Counted from the stretch's first letter, positions 36,043-49,040 are shown. The stretch is 64,000 nt of DNA from Falciphora oryzae (GCA_000733355.1 JNVV01000039.1:174627-238626), one strand, 5' to 3'. A program made the numbers and translations. The notes: generated by a model not told the origin, from the letters alone.

Positions 36043-37646
36043 ATGTCACCGTCCCTCAAGGCAACCGGCGAGGATGAGTTGGCCGATATGATGCAACTCC
36101 TATCCGAGGGCTGCGTCCGCCTTAAAGAATGGGTCGCTCAACCGAATCGACCTCCACTCGCAGAAGCACTGGCTAACGTGGCTATCAAATGCCTTGCGGC
36201 CGAACTAGACGCTCTCGATTCTGCAGTCAAGCACTACGACTTCACCAGCGATGCAACCGATGTACAGAGCGCCTTGGACCGGGTACGTCTGAGGACTTTC
36301 GAGGCCTTAACAGCCTTGGAATTCTGTCTACAACATGAAAACGATGGCTTTGATGCCCAGATCAACGCCCAGTTTTACGTCGCCGGCGGGCGAGCGCGTT
36401 CTTCTGAAGACGACACCGACGGGCTAGACCTCGCTCGTGACCTGGCCAAGGCCTTAAGCCCCTGGTTTGGGCCTCAAGCAACCGATCAGAACTATACATG
36501 GGGCCTGCCAGGGCATCCCATAAGCCCTAACCCGGAGATGAAGAGGGAGTATCTCAGGTATGATAAACCTAATACAACGGACTTACTAGGATAAAATTGA
36601 TGTTTTCGAACTTGGCTTCGCTAACGGAGAAGATGTACAGCGAGAAAATCCTCTCTGTCCTGGAGCCATTCCTGAAAAAGCTTTTACCAAGATACATACG
36701 CAAATACGACAGCGAAGAAGATGTTCCCCTCATAGTCGAACCAGGCACAAGGATCAAAGGAAGCCTGGCGACCGTGTCCAAGGTGGCCCACAGGGTCTCG
36801 GGAGAGGTCTTTGCCCAGAAGACCTTCCACGTCTCAAACGCACAGCGCGTGTCGGTCCTCAAGGAGCTGGCCATGATGGAGGTGTGCAACCACCCAAACA
36901 TCGTAACGCTCGCCGACGCGTACGAGGTGTGCGACGAGCCCAACACCCTCCACCTCGTCATAAGCCCCTGGGCGCCGAGGACCCTACAATGGCTCCTGTT
37001 CGAGGGCCGGCCCAAGGCTATGGCGAGCGAGTTCCCGTGGCTCGAGACGGGGACCGGCGGCGGCGACGGTCCCGGACTTTCGGACCGCTGTGTCTACGAC
37101 ATGGCATTGCAGCTCGCCGACGCCATCGCTTGGCTTCATTATAAGAAGATTAAGCATAAGGACCTCAAGCCCGACAACATCCTCCTCCAGCCCAGAGTCA
37201 GTCCGGTAGGCGTTACGCCCTTCCTGGCCGACTTCGGCACCAGCAAGGTCTACCGCATCGACGGCCCTACCGACTACCAGAGCACCTACACCTACCTCTC
37301 GCCGGAGCAGCTCAGCATGAAGGAAAGCAGCCTGCGCTCCGACGTCTGGCAGGCCGGGTGCTGCTTCGCCCTGATCCTGGCCTTTGATAAAGGCGGGAGG
37401 CACGATGCGTGGGCGCTGATGGAGACCACGCAGCGCGAGCCACGGTCGTGCAATATCTCGAAGGAATCCGAGGCCTTCATGGCCAAGCTGGCTGGGATTT
37501 GCTCCATGGCCAGCCTGCCACAGGAATGCATGCACCAGGTCGTGGGGATGATGCTGGAGCGAGAGCCCTCGTTGCGCCCTAGCATGGAGAAGGTTCGGAT
37601 GATGATGGGAAATGTAGTCAGGCTGGCGGCGGAAGGGTCTTGGTGA
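36043..37646 (+). CDS. Protein kinase with an unrecognised helical N-terminal domain
   Basis: Two exons (36043-36557 and 36641-37646) encode 506 residues. What first looks like two adjacent genes is joined by an 83-base intron with a GTATGA donor, a GCTAAC branch sequence and a TACAG acceptor. Residues 1-160 are predicted helical and charged and match no domain I know. Residues about 195-500 form a protein kinase fold: Lys232 in the beta-3 position (FAQKTF), a catalytic loop HKDLKPDN with Asp346 (HKD in place of HRD), ADFGTSK with Asp369, and YLSPEQL in place of APE. The glycine loop is poor (GSLATVSKV). The key Lys, Asp and Asp are all present, so activity is plausible. It may act in signalling coupled to whatever the N-terminal domain senses; that is inference. 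Confidence 0.78.
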
Positions 37647-38596
37647 GTGCTGATGTTTCTTGTCTGCAGTGATATCTGGTTTAGGGCCTAAAGATGCCTG
37701 TAATAGAGCGGCGGATTTCTTTATAAAAACTATAGAAAACCCCTTACCTACCACGTAAGACAACCCTCGAGGAGTGCTGTGCATGCACATGGCTACTTAA
37801 TCATGAAAAAAAAAAAAAAAAAAAAAAAAAAGGTATTAATCTTAGTTAAATCTCTATTTTATTAACATGTTAGATTGGTAAATTTGGTCTTTCTAAAAGT
37901 GATAGGGGCCAAGAAACTGTTGTAATTAATCCTGTATCATGTCTAACGGGAAACAGCTTGGAACATATATGTTAATAGCAATTTTCAACCCCTGTTAGGC
38001 AAAAGCATCTTTAGGGGTGATAAAAGCTATGTACGTATCGTCTCTGCATAAAAACAGGAAGCCAAGTGCACCAATAATGGAGCTACAGCTTTAGCAGGGG
38101 ATTCTTCCACAGGAAAAATGAAAAACACGCCGTTGTGGTTGGCGCAAAAAGTGGCGTCTCACTCCGTGATTTGATGGCACTCGTGGGGAAGGGCGCTGCT
38201 GAGCTGCTGCCCCGATTTGGCAGTCAGTGCGCTCAACAATTGAAGCGTTTGGCTCCAGATGGTGGGGCATATCCGCTGAGGCCAGAGCTGTAGCACCGCT
38301 GCCGCGTCAATCAGGCGCGAACCCACACGGCTGGATCCCGGTTGGGCATGGCCCTGTGCTCATCGACAAGAACGACCCGACACGCACACTACGCCCGCAG
38401 AACCTCGCCTTAGCCACCAGCCAAATTCCTCGTTTTAGCCGCCCGCGATAGTGACATCATCCCAACCCCAACCGCGTTACCCTCCGCCTGTCCATCGCGC
38501 CTCGCTTCCCTACCCTACCGCCTGCGACGGCGCCGCGGGACACCGAGCGCCCCGACAAAAAGAGCCTTTTCCCTATGTCGCCCTGCTGCCCGCACC
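37647..38596. other. Intergenic region with an AT-rich island
   Basis: Bases 37800-38080 are AT-rich and begin with a 26-base A run; the flanks are GC-rich. The second half, from about 38300, is C-rich and resembles the leader of the following gene. No coding similarity. Confidence 0.5.
37806..37831. repeat. 26-base poly(A) tract
   Basis: Uninterrupted A run at the left edge of an AT-rich island. Confidence 0.93.
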
Positions 38597-41398
38597 ATGG
38601 ATCTAGGCGCTTCTAGCGGCGGGGTCGACGAGGGCGGCTTCGGCGAGCAGAAGCCTAGGGCCCTCCCAGCCGATCTGCCCAAGTCGCTCGACGACAGGAG
38701 ACGCCCGACCGAGCTCGTCCCCGAAACAGAAATGTACGATGGCTGGCAAGGTCAGTTCGCCGCACCTGCGCACCCCGAGCCGCCCCTCATTCTTCCCGAC
38801 GAGGCTGCACGGCAGAGCATCGAAGGCCGCCCTACCTACGCACCACACCAGTGGAATGTGATGCTGATATGGACACGCCTCGTCCCCCTGTGAGCAGGCC
38901 AATCGCAGTTTCTGACCTCCCCGATGGCTGCGAAGCCTTTGAGCTTCGGCGACCTGTCGCTCAACGACCCTGCCTACGACGATGACATCACCAAGGGCAT
39001 CACCGACAGCGACACGAGGCTGATGGAGATGATTGCCGCCCAGGCCGCCCACTCCGCCACAGGCGGCCTCGACGATGTGGAAGGCCTCGCGAACGACAGC
39101 AAGCTGTCGGATGACGAGAAGAAGTCGATGCTGCAAAAGGCCCTGGCCATGGCCGCGAGCAACGGGAACGTGGATCTGGTAAAGAGGCTTCTTGCCGGCA
39201 AGCCCAAGCAATACGTCGACGTCAACACGCCCGATGAGGACGGTACGCCGGCTCTGATATACGCAAGCTGTTTTGTAAGCTCTCTATGGACCCTGGTGGT
39301 GGTATAGATGACCCGTCGCAGCTTACTGATAAAAAAGAAATCGCACCGGAATAGGGGCACGAAACCGTCGTCAAGGCCCTCATCGATGCCGGCGCCGATG
39401 TGGAAAAGCAGGATCGCAACCACTGGAGCGCACTGACTTGGGCCATGACCAACCGCCACAAGGCCATCGCGAAGCTGCTCCTGGACAGCGGCGCGTCGCC
39501 CGAGGCCAAGACCTCATCTGGACGCACACCCTTCGACTTTGTCGCCCCCGATAGCGATATGTCCTTCTATCTGCACGATAGCGGCTATAATATCGGCAAT
39601 GCGGGCGTTACGGATGACTTTTACAGCCCCGGCATGTCCCAGGACCGCTTCGAGGAAGAGATGGCCGAGAACGAGCTCAGGAGGAGAATGATGATGGAGA
39701 GCGCACGCGACCTCGAGGTGGACCTGGGGAATGTGGGAATGGACGACCAGCCTGAGGTATGTGGGCCCCCTATACGTCAAGGCGGTTCTGAACAACTGGA
39801 AGAAAGAAGGTACCAAAGCGCCTGGTTCCGGTTGGCTGCTGACAGCCCGTCTTGTCTAGCCTGTGGACGAGTTTGAGGAGGACCAGACCGAGTTCGACTG
39901 GCAGAGGTGCAACCACGACCAGATGTTCGTCTTTCAGGAGAGTGAGCTCGACCGCATACTCGACATCATAATCACCAACATGACGCCACAGCGGACACCA
40001 TCGCAAAAGCCGGTTCCCGCAAACATGATTTTCCTGAGTGCCAGGTATGCGCACTACCACTCGAGCCCGGAGCTACTTGCGAAGCTGCTCATCACGGCTA
40101 TGGACAAGATCAACGACGTTGTGGAAGACCACCAGTGGGACATGACCATATTGGCCTTTTGGATATCCAACGCGACGCTACTGCTCCACTACCTGAGAAA
40201 GGACGCCGGTCTGGTTGAGGCCACGTCCGAGTTCCAAGCACAGCTGGCCGAGCTTATTAACGAGATTTTCATCCTGATTGTGCGAGACGCTGAAAGGCGA
40301 CTCGACAAGGTCCTGGACCCGGCCATGTTGGACCACGAGACCATCCCGGGGTTCGAGGATATCACGTTTCAAAACGAATGGAAGCTTTTCAAGCGGAAAA
40401 AGGAGGTCAAGGAGGAGCCCCTTGAGAGGCGGTACCGGCCGCCGTCGCCGAAGCAGAGGGCCAAGCCGGCGCCGCGGAACGTGACATCGCTGCTTTCGTC
40501 CACCCTCTTCGTGCTAGACCTCTACGACATACACTCGGTCATCACATGCCAAATTGTTTCGCAGCTGCTGTACTGGCTGGGAGCCGAGCTCTTCAACCGC
40601 ATCATGTCAAACCGCAAATACTTGGCCCGGACAAAGGCGATGCAGATCCGTATGAACATATCGGTGCTGGAGGACTGGGCGCGGACCAACAACCGGACTC
40701 CGGACCACTACGAGCACGGCGAGACAAAGTCGAGCGGCGAAAGCACAGCCGACGCATCGCGCAGGCACCTAGGCCCCGTGATCCAGCTGCTGCAGTGGCT
40801 ACAGTGCTTCTCATCGCTGGTCCAGGACGACCTCGAGGCGCTCGTGGGCACGCTTCAGCAGCTTCGGTCACTCAGCCCGCAGCAGCTCATACACGCGGCA
40901 AACCACTACCGCCCGGAGGTGGGCGAGAAGGGCCTCCCCAAGAGCGCGCTCAAGTACCTGAACGCGATCCAGAAGGAGGCGACCCTCCGCCGCGAGAGGC
41001 AACGGGACAGGTTGTCCCAACAACTCAAACCCGGCGACATCCCGCCCGCGACGCCGCCGAAGAGCGGAACGAAGGCGGGCGGGAAAGGAGGGGAGACTCC
41101 CGGGAGCGCGGCACAGCGGACGCCGGGAGGGCTCAGCGCGGACGGCGAGGAAGAGGACGACGAGGGCGACGCACCCGAGCACCTGCTACTGGATCCGGCC
41201 GTCATGCTGCCGTTCTCGCTACCCTCAGTGACGGACATGCTGGTCACGTACGGGGCCGGGTTCGGCGGGGTCAATAGGGAGCGGGAGCGCAAGTACATCC
41301 CCACGGTGCCGCCCGAGTTCCTAGCCAAGCTCGAGCTCAGCCAGGGGGGTAAGCGGCCCATGTTTGGAGAGAAGGATTGGGAGAACGAGGAGGTGTAG
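38597..41398 (+). CDS. Ankyrin-repeat and DIL (dilute) domain protein
   Basis: Four exons (38597-38750, 38898-39274, 39355-39756, 39860-41398) encode 823 residues. After a short N-terminus (LPKSLDDRRRPTE, then WQGQSQFLTSPMAAKPLSF across the first junction), two or more ankyrin repeats lie at about 115-205, including DEDGTPALIYASCFGHETV and NHWSALTWAM. Residues about 330-650 resemble the DIL domain of class V myosin tails (ILAFWISNATLLLHYL, then SLLSSTLFVLDLYDIHS and QLLYWLGAELFNRIM). This pairing is known in a conserved fungal family, including an S. pombe member, that lacks a motor domain. The DIL part of myosin V binds vesicle cargo receptors, so a role in organelle or vesicle transport is likely but inferred. 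The C-terminal 150 residues are acidic and low-complexity, with a conserved-looking end. All junctions are GT-AG and in phase. Confidence 0.88.
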
Positions 41399-44300
41399 AT
41401 GGGGCGTGTGTTTGATGTGTGTGAGTACAGGCAAAGACTAAGGAAAGAAAGAACTCAAGATGTTCTGTGGTTGCATTGGGGGCGGGTGGCATCTCTGGGC
41501 GTTTCTGCCCACTTCCATTGTCCAAACATAAATCTCAATGGTTTCCTCGTTATCGCGCGACCTCGAGTGGATGCGCAAGACGTGCGCGATGTTGACTGGA
41601 TTCTTCCTTCGTTTCCTAATGCTTGTTGCCTTTTTTTTTTTCTTCATCGTCTTCGATCGTCCTACGTAGTACGATTACACCCTTGCCCTAAACTATAAAT
41701 TTAATACACGTCAACGCATGCAGGTAAGATGAGCATCGTCCATGTAAGCCAGTGAGCCCCGGCGGCGATGTGGTACAGTAGCGTTGGCTAGCGGCGCATA
41801 TGCAAGCTGCAAGGGATTTATGGGATGATGGCCGCTGTTGAGAGGATTCCCGGGATGGAAGGCTGCATACACGCGAAATAACTTGCTGGGCTGGGCGAGG
41901 CACATGTCGGGCACAGGACGGGATGGCTAGTTGTTTTTCCTGTTGCTCGAGCCACCCAAGCTTGCTGCCAATGTGTGGTTACAGTTGCACTCGGTTTGAA
42001 CCACCACGCCGTTTTTATTTCTCTTGTCGGTGGCACGTATTCTGCTGGCTTGTGATTCGTTGCGCGATGACGAGGCAAAGGTGACAAGGAGAAAAAGAAA
42101 GAGAAAATCTAGCCCACAGCCGACAGACACCAAGGAACGGAAACGGGCAGCAGCCGTCGTGGTAGCATGCATGCAAGCGAGCAAAGTTGAAAAAAAAAAA
42201 AAAAAAAAAAGGGAAGGCGGCGAATCAGGGCGCACGAAACCAAAGCCGTGTCGCCCATTTGGAACAACAGTTTCTAAGAATCTGCTGTTTGGGTCGGGCT
42301 ACTGCTGCTGTTGGTTGCTTACTGCTGCAGATGGTTACTTGACGCAGGAACAGGGCGACGCCCGAGGTGCCATTCGGGACCTCCGTGGGACCGACCGCGC
42401 CCAACCAACCCTTGGCGCCAGTTTTACCTTGGGGGGGCATAAGAGCCGTATTGTTTGGTTTGGTCCGCTTGACAGTTGCACCATGTAGCCTTCTCGTGTT
42501 TGGTGACCTCGGCGGCTGGTGGTTAGGCTTGATTTAGTGGTTTGCACACGCCACATGCCAGCCAATGCAGAGCCTACCTAGGTAGGCACGAAGCCCATCG
42601 TGTTCACCTCGTGGCCTTGTGCGCCAGACGCGGTGGAATGGGGCGGGGCCAGGGGTCCAGGCGGAGGCTGAATGGATGTGGAGGAGTTGTGCTTCCATGC
42701 CGCTAGCACATGTTTTTTTTTTCTTGTGGAGAGCAAACGGCCTCGGATGGCTGAGGAAAAGAGATTCTGTATTTCCCACATGGCATCTTATGTATTTGGT
42801 ATTTGGTCTTCAGTCTTCTCGACTCCTTTTTTCCTCCTTGTGTCCAATCCGTAACGGAATGTGGTTCGCGGGTGGGACTAAGAACGGGTGCCGGGTGCCG
42901 GGTGAACTGGCTAAATTGCCACGTCAGGACGCGCCAATAAAACACGTCCTCTGAGCCCCGCCCATGAGAGCTTTGGCCGTGTGCCAACCTTCTCGAAGAA
43001 AGGAGAGAAGAAAACCGCTCACGCGGCGGGCAGCGGTGTAAATGGCGGAAGGAGAGGAGGGTCTTTTGTAATCTAAGCTGCTTTGAGCCCACGGAGGAGA
43101 GGACGCGGAGGCCGGGCCCCCGTTTTTGTCTGCAGATCGCGGTAATCAATCCCTCCCCTCCCATGACCACATACATACCAAGAAGGGTTCCAGGCTGCAT
43201 CCATGCCGGACGGTCTAGTTTCCATCCGCGGGACGACGGATGCCCACATTGGGGACCACTGCTCCAGGCGCTGGCCGATTGGCGGGAACAGGCGGTGACT
43301 TTGATTCCATGCATCATTTACACCGCTTTAGGGATGGAGGAGGTTTATGGAAAAGGGAGCGTTTGTGCGCAAGCAAAGCTCACATGGAAGCTCTCAGGGC
43401 ATTGAGGCAGGGATGAATAGACGGGGAGGTGACCTTTGATATTGACCTCATCGCTACCAACCAATCCCATAGCCGCAAAGGCCTAGCTTCTCCAGTTTTC
43501 AGCCACCAGCGACAGCCTTTTCTCCTGCCTCCATGTCAATCCCAGCTTTTTTGAGAGCCTTCTTTATTTCCCTCGTCCCGCTGCCGAAGCACATGGCCCC
43601 GTCTCCCGAGCGGCATTGGATCCATTGGCCTGCAAGCAGTTTAGGTTCTCCTCCGAGTGCCGGGAGCCTTGGAGCGTTCTGGGGCAGAGGACGTGTCATG
43701 AGTGGTTTGAGTGTGCCACCTCCTCCACCTCGCCCGCTTTCACCATTGACCCTTGAGGTGCCCCCCATGTTCGTTGCTTTGATCATGCCCACTACCCAGT
43801 CGCCAAGTGGGCCCGACGATGGGCAGCGGTAGGCCGAGGTCGAGCGGTAGAGGCTGAACCGGTGAAAGGAGGCCTTCGCAATGCCTGTGCAGGGTGGCGC
43901 TGTGGCAGGCTCCCACTGGCTCACATGGGAAATCAATGGCTGATGGCACCCTGCGACGTGGTTGGAAGGGCCCATCCACGGCCATGGGGACGGCCGCGGA
44001 TCCCAGCGGCCCAACGGGCAGCGGCCCATGGCGACGGAGACGGATGGGTGCCGCTAAGCCAAGCAGGTGCTGCGTCCGTGGCAGGTGCAAAACACCACCA
44101 CAGGCCGAGACGGGGAGGCGCGGGGATGGAGCTGTGACTCCGCGTGCTGGTGGTGGCCGGGCCGAGAACAAAAGTCGAGGGAAGGCACCACCTTCTGCTC
44201 GGCCGCTGGGTCTCTGGTCTCCATGCTTGAATTCCCAGGGCGAAGTCACATTCCACATTCTAGTCGACCATAGTTTGGAGACACAATATTTGATGATCTA

Positions 44301-44988
44301 AGCCGCCCTCCCTCCCACGCGAACTCTGTGTGAGCCCATCCCTAGACTCCCGGTTCGAGCCAGCCCAGACGGCCACCACAAGCTTGGAGAAGCAAATTCC
44401 GCCCTCGACCAGGGTGTCGACAATCAATATTTTGCTTTTTCCATTATTCACCATTTGTTTGTTTCCTCAGCCCTGGTTGAGCAAACTCGACACCGCCAAG
44501 CCACCGACAAATAGGCGCCACACACAAGCAAGCTACCTACAATAACATCGAGTCCCCGACCAGCACTGCGCCGGCCTTCGCCCAAACTGTCTGTCTTCCC
44601 TTCCGTTTCATCGCCTTTGCTGTTCCCCTGCGCTGTCCCTGCCTTCCCGGACACGCCTCGTACTTTGTTTCACCAGGCCGAGACCCTCCTGCCTGTCTGT
44701 CTTTTCAATCTGGGTGTGCCGCTGCAGCTCCAATCACGATCCATCGCCTGGATCGCTACGTGCGCCAGAGCACCGCATCGAGCCGGACGAGGACAAAAGA
44801 GTGCAAGCTGCAAGAGTGCACGCACAACTGGCGAACCGACGCCCGGCCGCTTCAAAGCAAGCGCCCCTGGTTTGATGTCGCGTCAGCGTCCCTGGGGCAC
44901 AGTGGTCAGCTCCCGCTAGCCTCCGCACGGCCATCAGTGGACGGCCGCTCGGTGTCCTGCGCCGCCTGCCGACTGCACGCACGCGGTC
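41399..44988. other. Long intergenic region; no gene recognised
   Basis: About 3.6 kb with only short, unmatched open frames. It has an A21 run at 42190-42210 and a palindrome-like CCTACCTAGGTAGG at 42573-42586. Pyrimidine-rich sequence from about 44440 to 44720 suggests promoter and leader of the TBC gene. Confidence 0.5.
42190..42210. repeat. 21-base poly(A) tract
   Basis: Uninterrupted A run in the intergenic region before the TBC gene. Confidence 0.9.
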
Positions 44989-47900
44989 ATGGCGCCACAC
45001 AAACTGGCCAGCGCGAGCGTGCGGTACAAGAGCAAGCCCGCCGCGCGCATCACCCCCTTCCGCGACGACACCTCTCTCGTTGCCCTCCGCTACGAGCAGA
45101 CTGTCCAGGCGAAGCCACCCATCCCCGTCATCCCCGTCCCGCCCCGGAACCCGGCCAGGGCGACGACCCGTCCCGTCTCCATCGCGTCGGGAGCCACCGT
45201 CATTGTGGCGCCCCCGCCCATCTCGCCAAACGAGCAGCACCCGGCCTTCCGGTCCCGCGGCGTCACCCTGCCGTCTTCAGCTGTCGCCGCCGGCGACGAC
45301 GGGAAGCGCGACTCGGTGCTCGCGCCTGCGACGCCGACCTCGACCATCCGCGAGGAGTGCGAGGAGGACCCGACCGGTTTCGCTAAATTCGACGCCCGGG
45401 AGCCCCCCACTTCGACCCTTGGCGACGCCACCAGTCTTACCACCCGCCCCAGCCACGAGACGGCGGCGTCTGGCGTCGGCGCCGGTGCACGTCGCGCACT
45501 CTCGACGGAGATCCCAATCCATGCCCTGTTTGAGAGGCCCAGGGCCGCCCCAATCCCAACACCTCCGCGCCTTCCTTCGGGCTCCTCCTCGCCGACGGAC
45601 AATCCGCCCGTGAGCCTGACGCGCGCAGCCAGCAGGAAGATGGCGAGAGCTTTTAGCCTGCGGCCGGCGCCTGGGCAGCAGTCGAAGCGGTTGAGGAAGA
45701 AGAGTCTGTCGAAGGATGTGGACGAGATCGACGTCGCACTACCTGCAACGCCCGCCGAGAACCCACCGTCGTCCCCCTCAGCCGGGGGTGATGCTGCATC
45801 CCTGCCGCCCCAATCGCGGGGCTCCTCGTCCACATCCCGAAAATGGCAGCTGCCAGGTCTTGGGGGCGGGGCCAATGAAGATCCCTGCCCGCCATCACCG
45901 TCGCATTCCCAGGCTCAATCGGACATTTCTGAATTTCTTCCCATCACCACCGCCATCCCAACCGACAGCCTCCTGGAGGATGACTTCCTCACCCAATTAA
46001 CCTTCTCCCATCGGGGTAGTGTCATGTTTGGTGGGAAGCGTGCAGTGGGGAAGCCACATCCTCCTGCACAATCCGCGTCGGCTCCCGTCATGGAGCCCGC
46101 CGTCGCCAGCGCCCCGGCCATCTCGGTCGCGGTCGCGCCACCCTCGCCCGCGACCGTTGCCGACGCGGCCCCATCGACCCCGTCGTCCTCCCGCGCCGGC
46201 CCGACTGCCGACGGCTCGAGCCAGAGCTCGCCCCCCGCCCCTGCGCCCAAGACGATGGATATGCCCAACATCCGAATCTTGGCCGTCGACATGGAGAGAG
46301 AATCGCAAAAGGTGAGATCGCTCTATGGGCCCGACGAGGAGGAGGGCGGGTGGGTCGATGGGGGGCCGGGCTCGTCGTTTGGCGACCGCCTCGAGCCTGC
46401 AGCGGAGGTCCCATCGGACGAGGAAGTGAATGCCGCGTATGGTTTCCTAGTCAACCCGAACACAAGACCCCCTCCTACGCGCCCGCGTCAATCGCTATTG
46501 ACACGATTCGCTCGTGCTCTCATGCAGGTCCCGTTCCCCCGCAGGCGACAGCCTCTCCCCAAACCGCGCTATCACAGATACGCCACGGCCAACCAGCTCG
46601 TCGTCGCTGCGACGAGATAACCTCGCTAGGAGGGAGTTTGAGTTGGCAGGCGGCATTGAGGACTGGGAGGACGTCGATGGCGCCGATGTCGATCGCTTTG
46701 GCTTCATCTCCCCGAACCCGAGGAGGACCGAGTCAAGGGGAGATGGCGCCGGGCCTAAACCACAGCAGCCGACGCCCAGGAAGAGGAACGTGCTGGTTAA
46801 GAGGATGGACCCCGCTGCCTACGGCTCGACTTTGTCCCCGGGGCGCGGGCCGACCCGAAAGGTCTCGGCACGGTCCTTGAACACCCAGGCTTCGGAATTT
46901 TCCACGGCGTCGAGACGATCAGGCCGCTCCTCGGTCAGGGCCGCAGCCAACCTGCTCCCGCACAACCGGGACAGGAGATTGATGGACGAGGCTGGGGACA
47001 TGTTGACGCTGGCGCCTGGCCTGTCGGATATTGCCGAGGACGAACAGGTGGAAAAGATCTCGGAGGCCTTCAAGAGGAAGGAGTGGGAGAGAACGGAGAA
47101 GTGGAGGAAAATGGCCAAAGTTAGTCACAAAGGCCAGTCGGGGCAGGGCATGGAATTCCACTTCGACCCAAAGAACGCCAAGGTGATCGATCGCACCTGG
47201 AAAGGGGTCCCCGACTGCTGGCGCGCGGCGGCGTGGTACTCGTTCCTTACCGCAAGCGCCAGGCAGCACGGCTCAAACACTACAGACGAGCAGTTGACGG
47301 CTGAATTTCAGCGCCTGCAGAGCGTCAGCTCTGCCGACGATACGCAGATCGACCTCGACGTCCCACGAACGATTAATCGTCACATCATGTTTCGTCGGCG
47401 GTATCGGGGAGGCCAGCGCCTCCTTTTTAGGGTCCTCCACGCGCTGTCGCTCTACTTCCCCGACACGGGCTATGTGCAGGGCATGGCCTCATTGGCTGCT
47501 ACCATGCTATGCTACTACGACGAGGAGAAAGCCTTTGTCATGCTAGTACTCATGTGGAGGTACAGGGGGCTCGAGAGACTCTACGAGCCAGGCTTCAGCA
47601 GCCTGATGACGGCGCTCAAGGACTTTGAGAGGGACTGGCTTAGGGACAAGGAGGTCGCTCACAAGCTGGTACGCAAGGCCCCTTGGTCGACACTTCTGCA
47701 CGCAATATCTGACGAGTTTCACATTCTAGACTGAGCTCTGCATCGACCCAACAGCCTATGCCACCCGCTGGTACCTTACCCTCTTCAACCTATCTATTCC
47801 ATTTCCGGCGCAACTCCGGGTTTGGGACGTCTTTATGCTCCTCGGGGAGCCATCGCCACCAAGCCCGAGCGCGGAATCCAATGACGCGCCAGTGAACCTG

Positions 47901-48080
47901 GATATTCTCCACGCCACGGCAGCTGCGATAATACACGCCCTGGCTGAAGTTCTCCTCGACTCGGACTTTGAGAACGCCATGAAGGCTTTGACGTCATGGG
48001 TCCCCATCAAGGACGAGGAACTCTTGATGAAAATCACCAGGGCCGAATGGAAGCATCGCCAGGGAAAGAAGAAGGCGTAG
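44989..48080 (+). CDS. TBC-domain Rab GTPase-activating protein
   Basis: Three exons (44989-46441, 46545-47668, 47730-48080) encode about 975 residues. The first 480 residues are disordered, rich in Pro, Ser and Ala, with a short conserved segment near 430-450 (DMERESQKVRSLY). The TBC domain covers about 700-940: KGVPDCWRAAAW at its start, the catalytic arginine finger Arg759 in IDLDVPRT, the glutamine finger Gln796 in YVQGMASLA, and late TRWYLTLFNLSIPFPAQLRVWD. Both fingers are present, so GTP hydrolysis on a Rab should be stimulated; which Rab is not visible. The last intron (47669-47729) removes what looks like a frameshift and stop. The first intron (46442-46544) uses a weak GTTTCC donor and is the least certain part. 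The start is the first ATG before a basic N-terminus. Confidence 0.83.
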
Positions 48081-48940
48081 GATGCCGTCTTGTCACCCAA
48101 ATCAGCTCGCTGTTTGCTCGCAACCTGAAGGCCTTGCCTCGGCTGTTTCGCTATCGTTGCTTTTGTTCACTATGAACCAACCGCTACTTTCTCTTCTCTT
48201 CTTTTTTACTCTCTTTTAATGGGCAAACTTTGGGCAAGGCGCTCTAGTCGATGTGTAGCTTTCATTTCTTTTCTCTAACGAAAGAGTCATGTATTCGTGG
48301 GCGTCGGGAAGGTCTTTTGGTTTTTTCCCTCTTCATTGATATTTCGGGACGGATCAGCGTTTCCCCTCCCGCTCTGGCTCTAAGCTCCAGGCATTTGTCG
48401 TTCCTTACTTCTTTGCTTTGTATCCAGAGTCTTGTTATTTGCTTTACCTGATGGGCAGGACAGGAGACTACAGACAAAGAGGCGCACGCTGGTGGTCAGG
48501 CACGACACCCAAAAAAATACCCCCATGACACCCAGTTTGGTGGAAATCAGTCCTGTATAGGGACAGTATCCTTTTTTTATTCCTATTCGGAGACTTGAAC
48601 TCCATTAATACTCTCATTTTAATAATGATGCCTTTGTATCTTTTTCTTGGCAAGGAGGCGCCAGGCGATGGACCCTGATAATGGGTGAGTTCGGCCACTG
48701 GTTTCGAGCATGTGAGCAGCAACGAGTAGCACAGAAAACGCACCTGATGCCTATTAGCAGCTCGGTAATAGGTTCTTGGGATAGGCCCGTGACGTCGAGT
48801 TTGACAGCCATGTTGTGGATCGGACGCAATGGCTTTCTGGTCATACCATTCATTCTGCGATGGCTCGGCTGCAGGGAGAAGGGCGGAGCCGCCGGGCTGA
48901 TAAATGATCAAGCTCGCCTGACTCAGACAGCTTTCACACA
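48081..48940. other. Intergenic region between the TBC gene and tRNA-Ser
   Basis: T-rich 3' flank (48180-48330), then ordinary sequence. No open frame with recognisable motifs. Confidence 0.5.
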
Positions 48941-49037
48941 GACAACGTGGGAGAGTGGTTAATCCGTTGGCCTGCTATTTTCACGAATAACAAAGCCAAT
49001 GCCTTCGGGCGCGCGCGTTCGAATCGCGTCGTTGTCG
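48941..49037 (+). tRNA. tRNA-Ser(GCT), intron-containing
   Basis: All arms fold. The acceptor stem GACAACG pairs with CGTTGTC, followed by discriminator G at 49037. The D arm has stem GGA/TCC and a GAGTGGTTAA loop. The anticodon stem TTGGC/GCCAA carries anticodon GCT at 48974-48976. A 16-base intron (48978-48993) sits one base after the anticodon, the normal place. The long variable arm GCC-TTCG-GGC is the class II feature expected for serine, and the T arm has a TTCGAAT loop. CCA is not encoded, as usual in eukaryotes. Confidence 0.93.
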
Positions 49038-49040
49038 ATA

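Noticed and set aside
36558..36640. Two separate genes (a 183-residue protein and a kinase)
   Set aside because: An 83-base intron with good donor, branch and acceptor joins them in phase, and the gap between the open frames is only two bases.
44989..46620. Independent 543-residue gene ending at 46620
   Set aside because: The frame beyond 46441 overlaps the start of the TBC frame, and a 103-base intron joins the two into one protein with consistent phase.
47669..47740. Apparent frameshift and stop inside the TBC domain
   Set aside because: A 61-base GT-AG intron with a CTGAC branch sequence and TTCTAG acceptor restores the conserved sequence exactly in phase.
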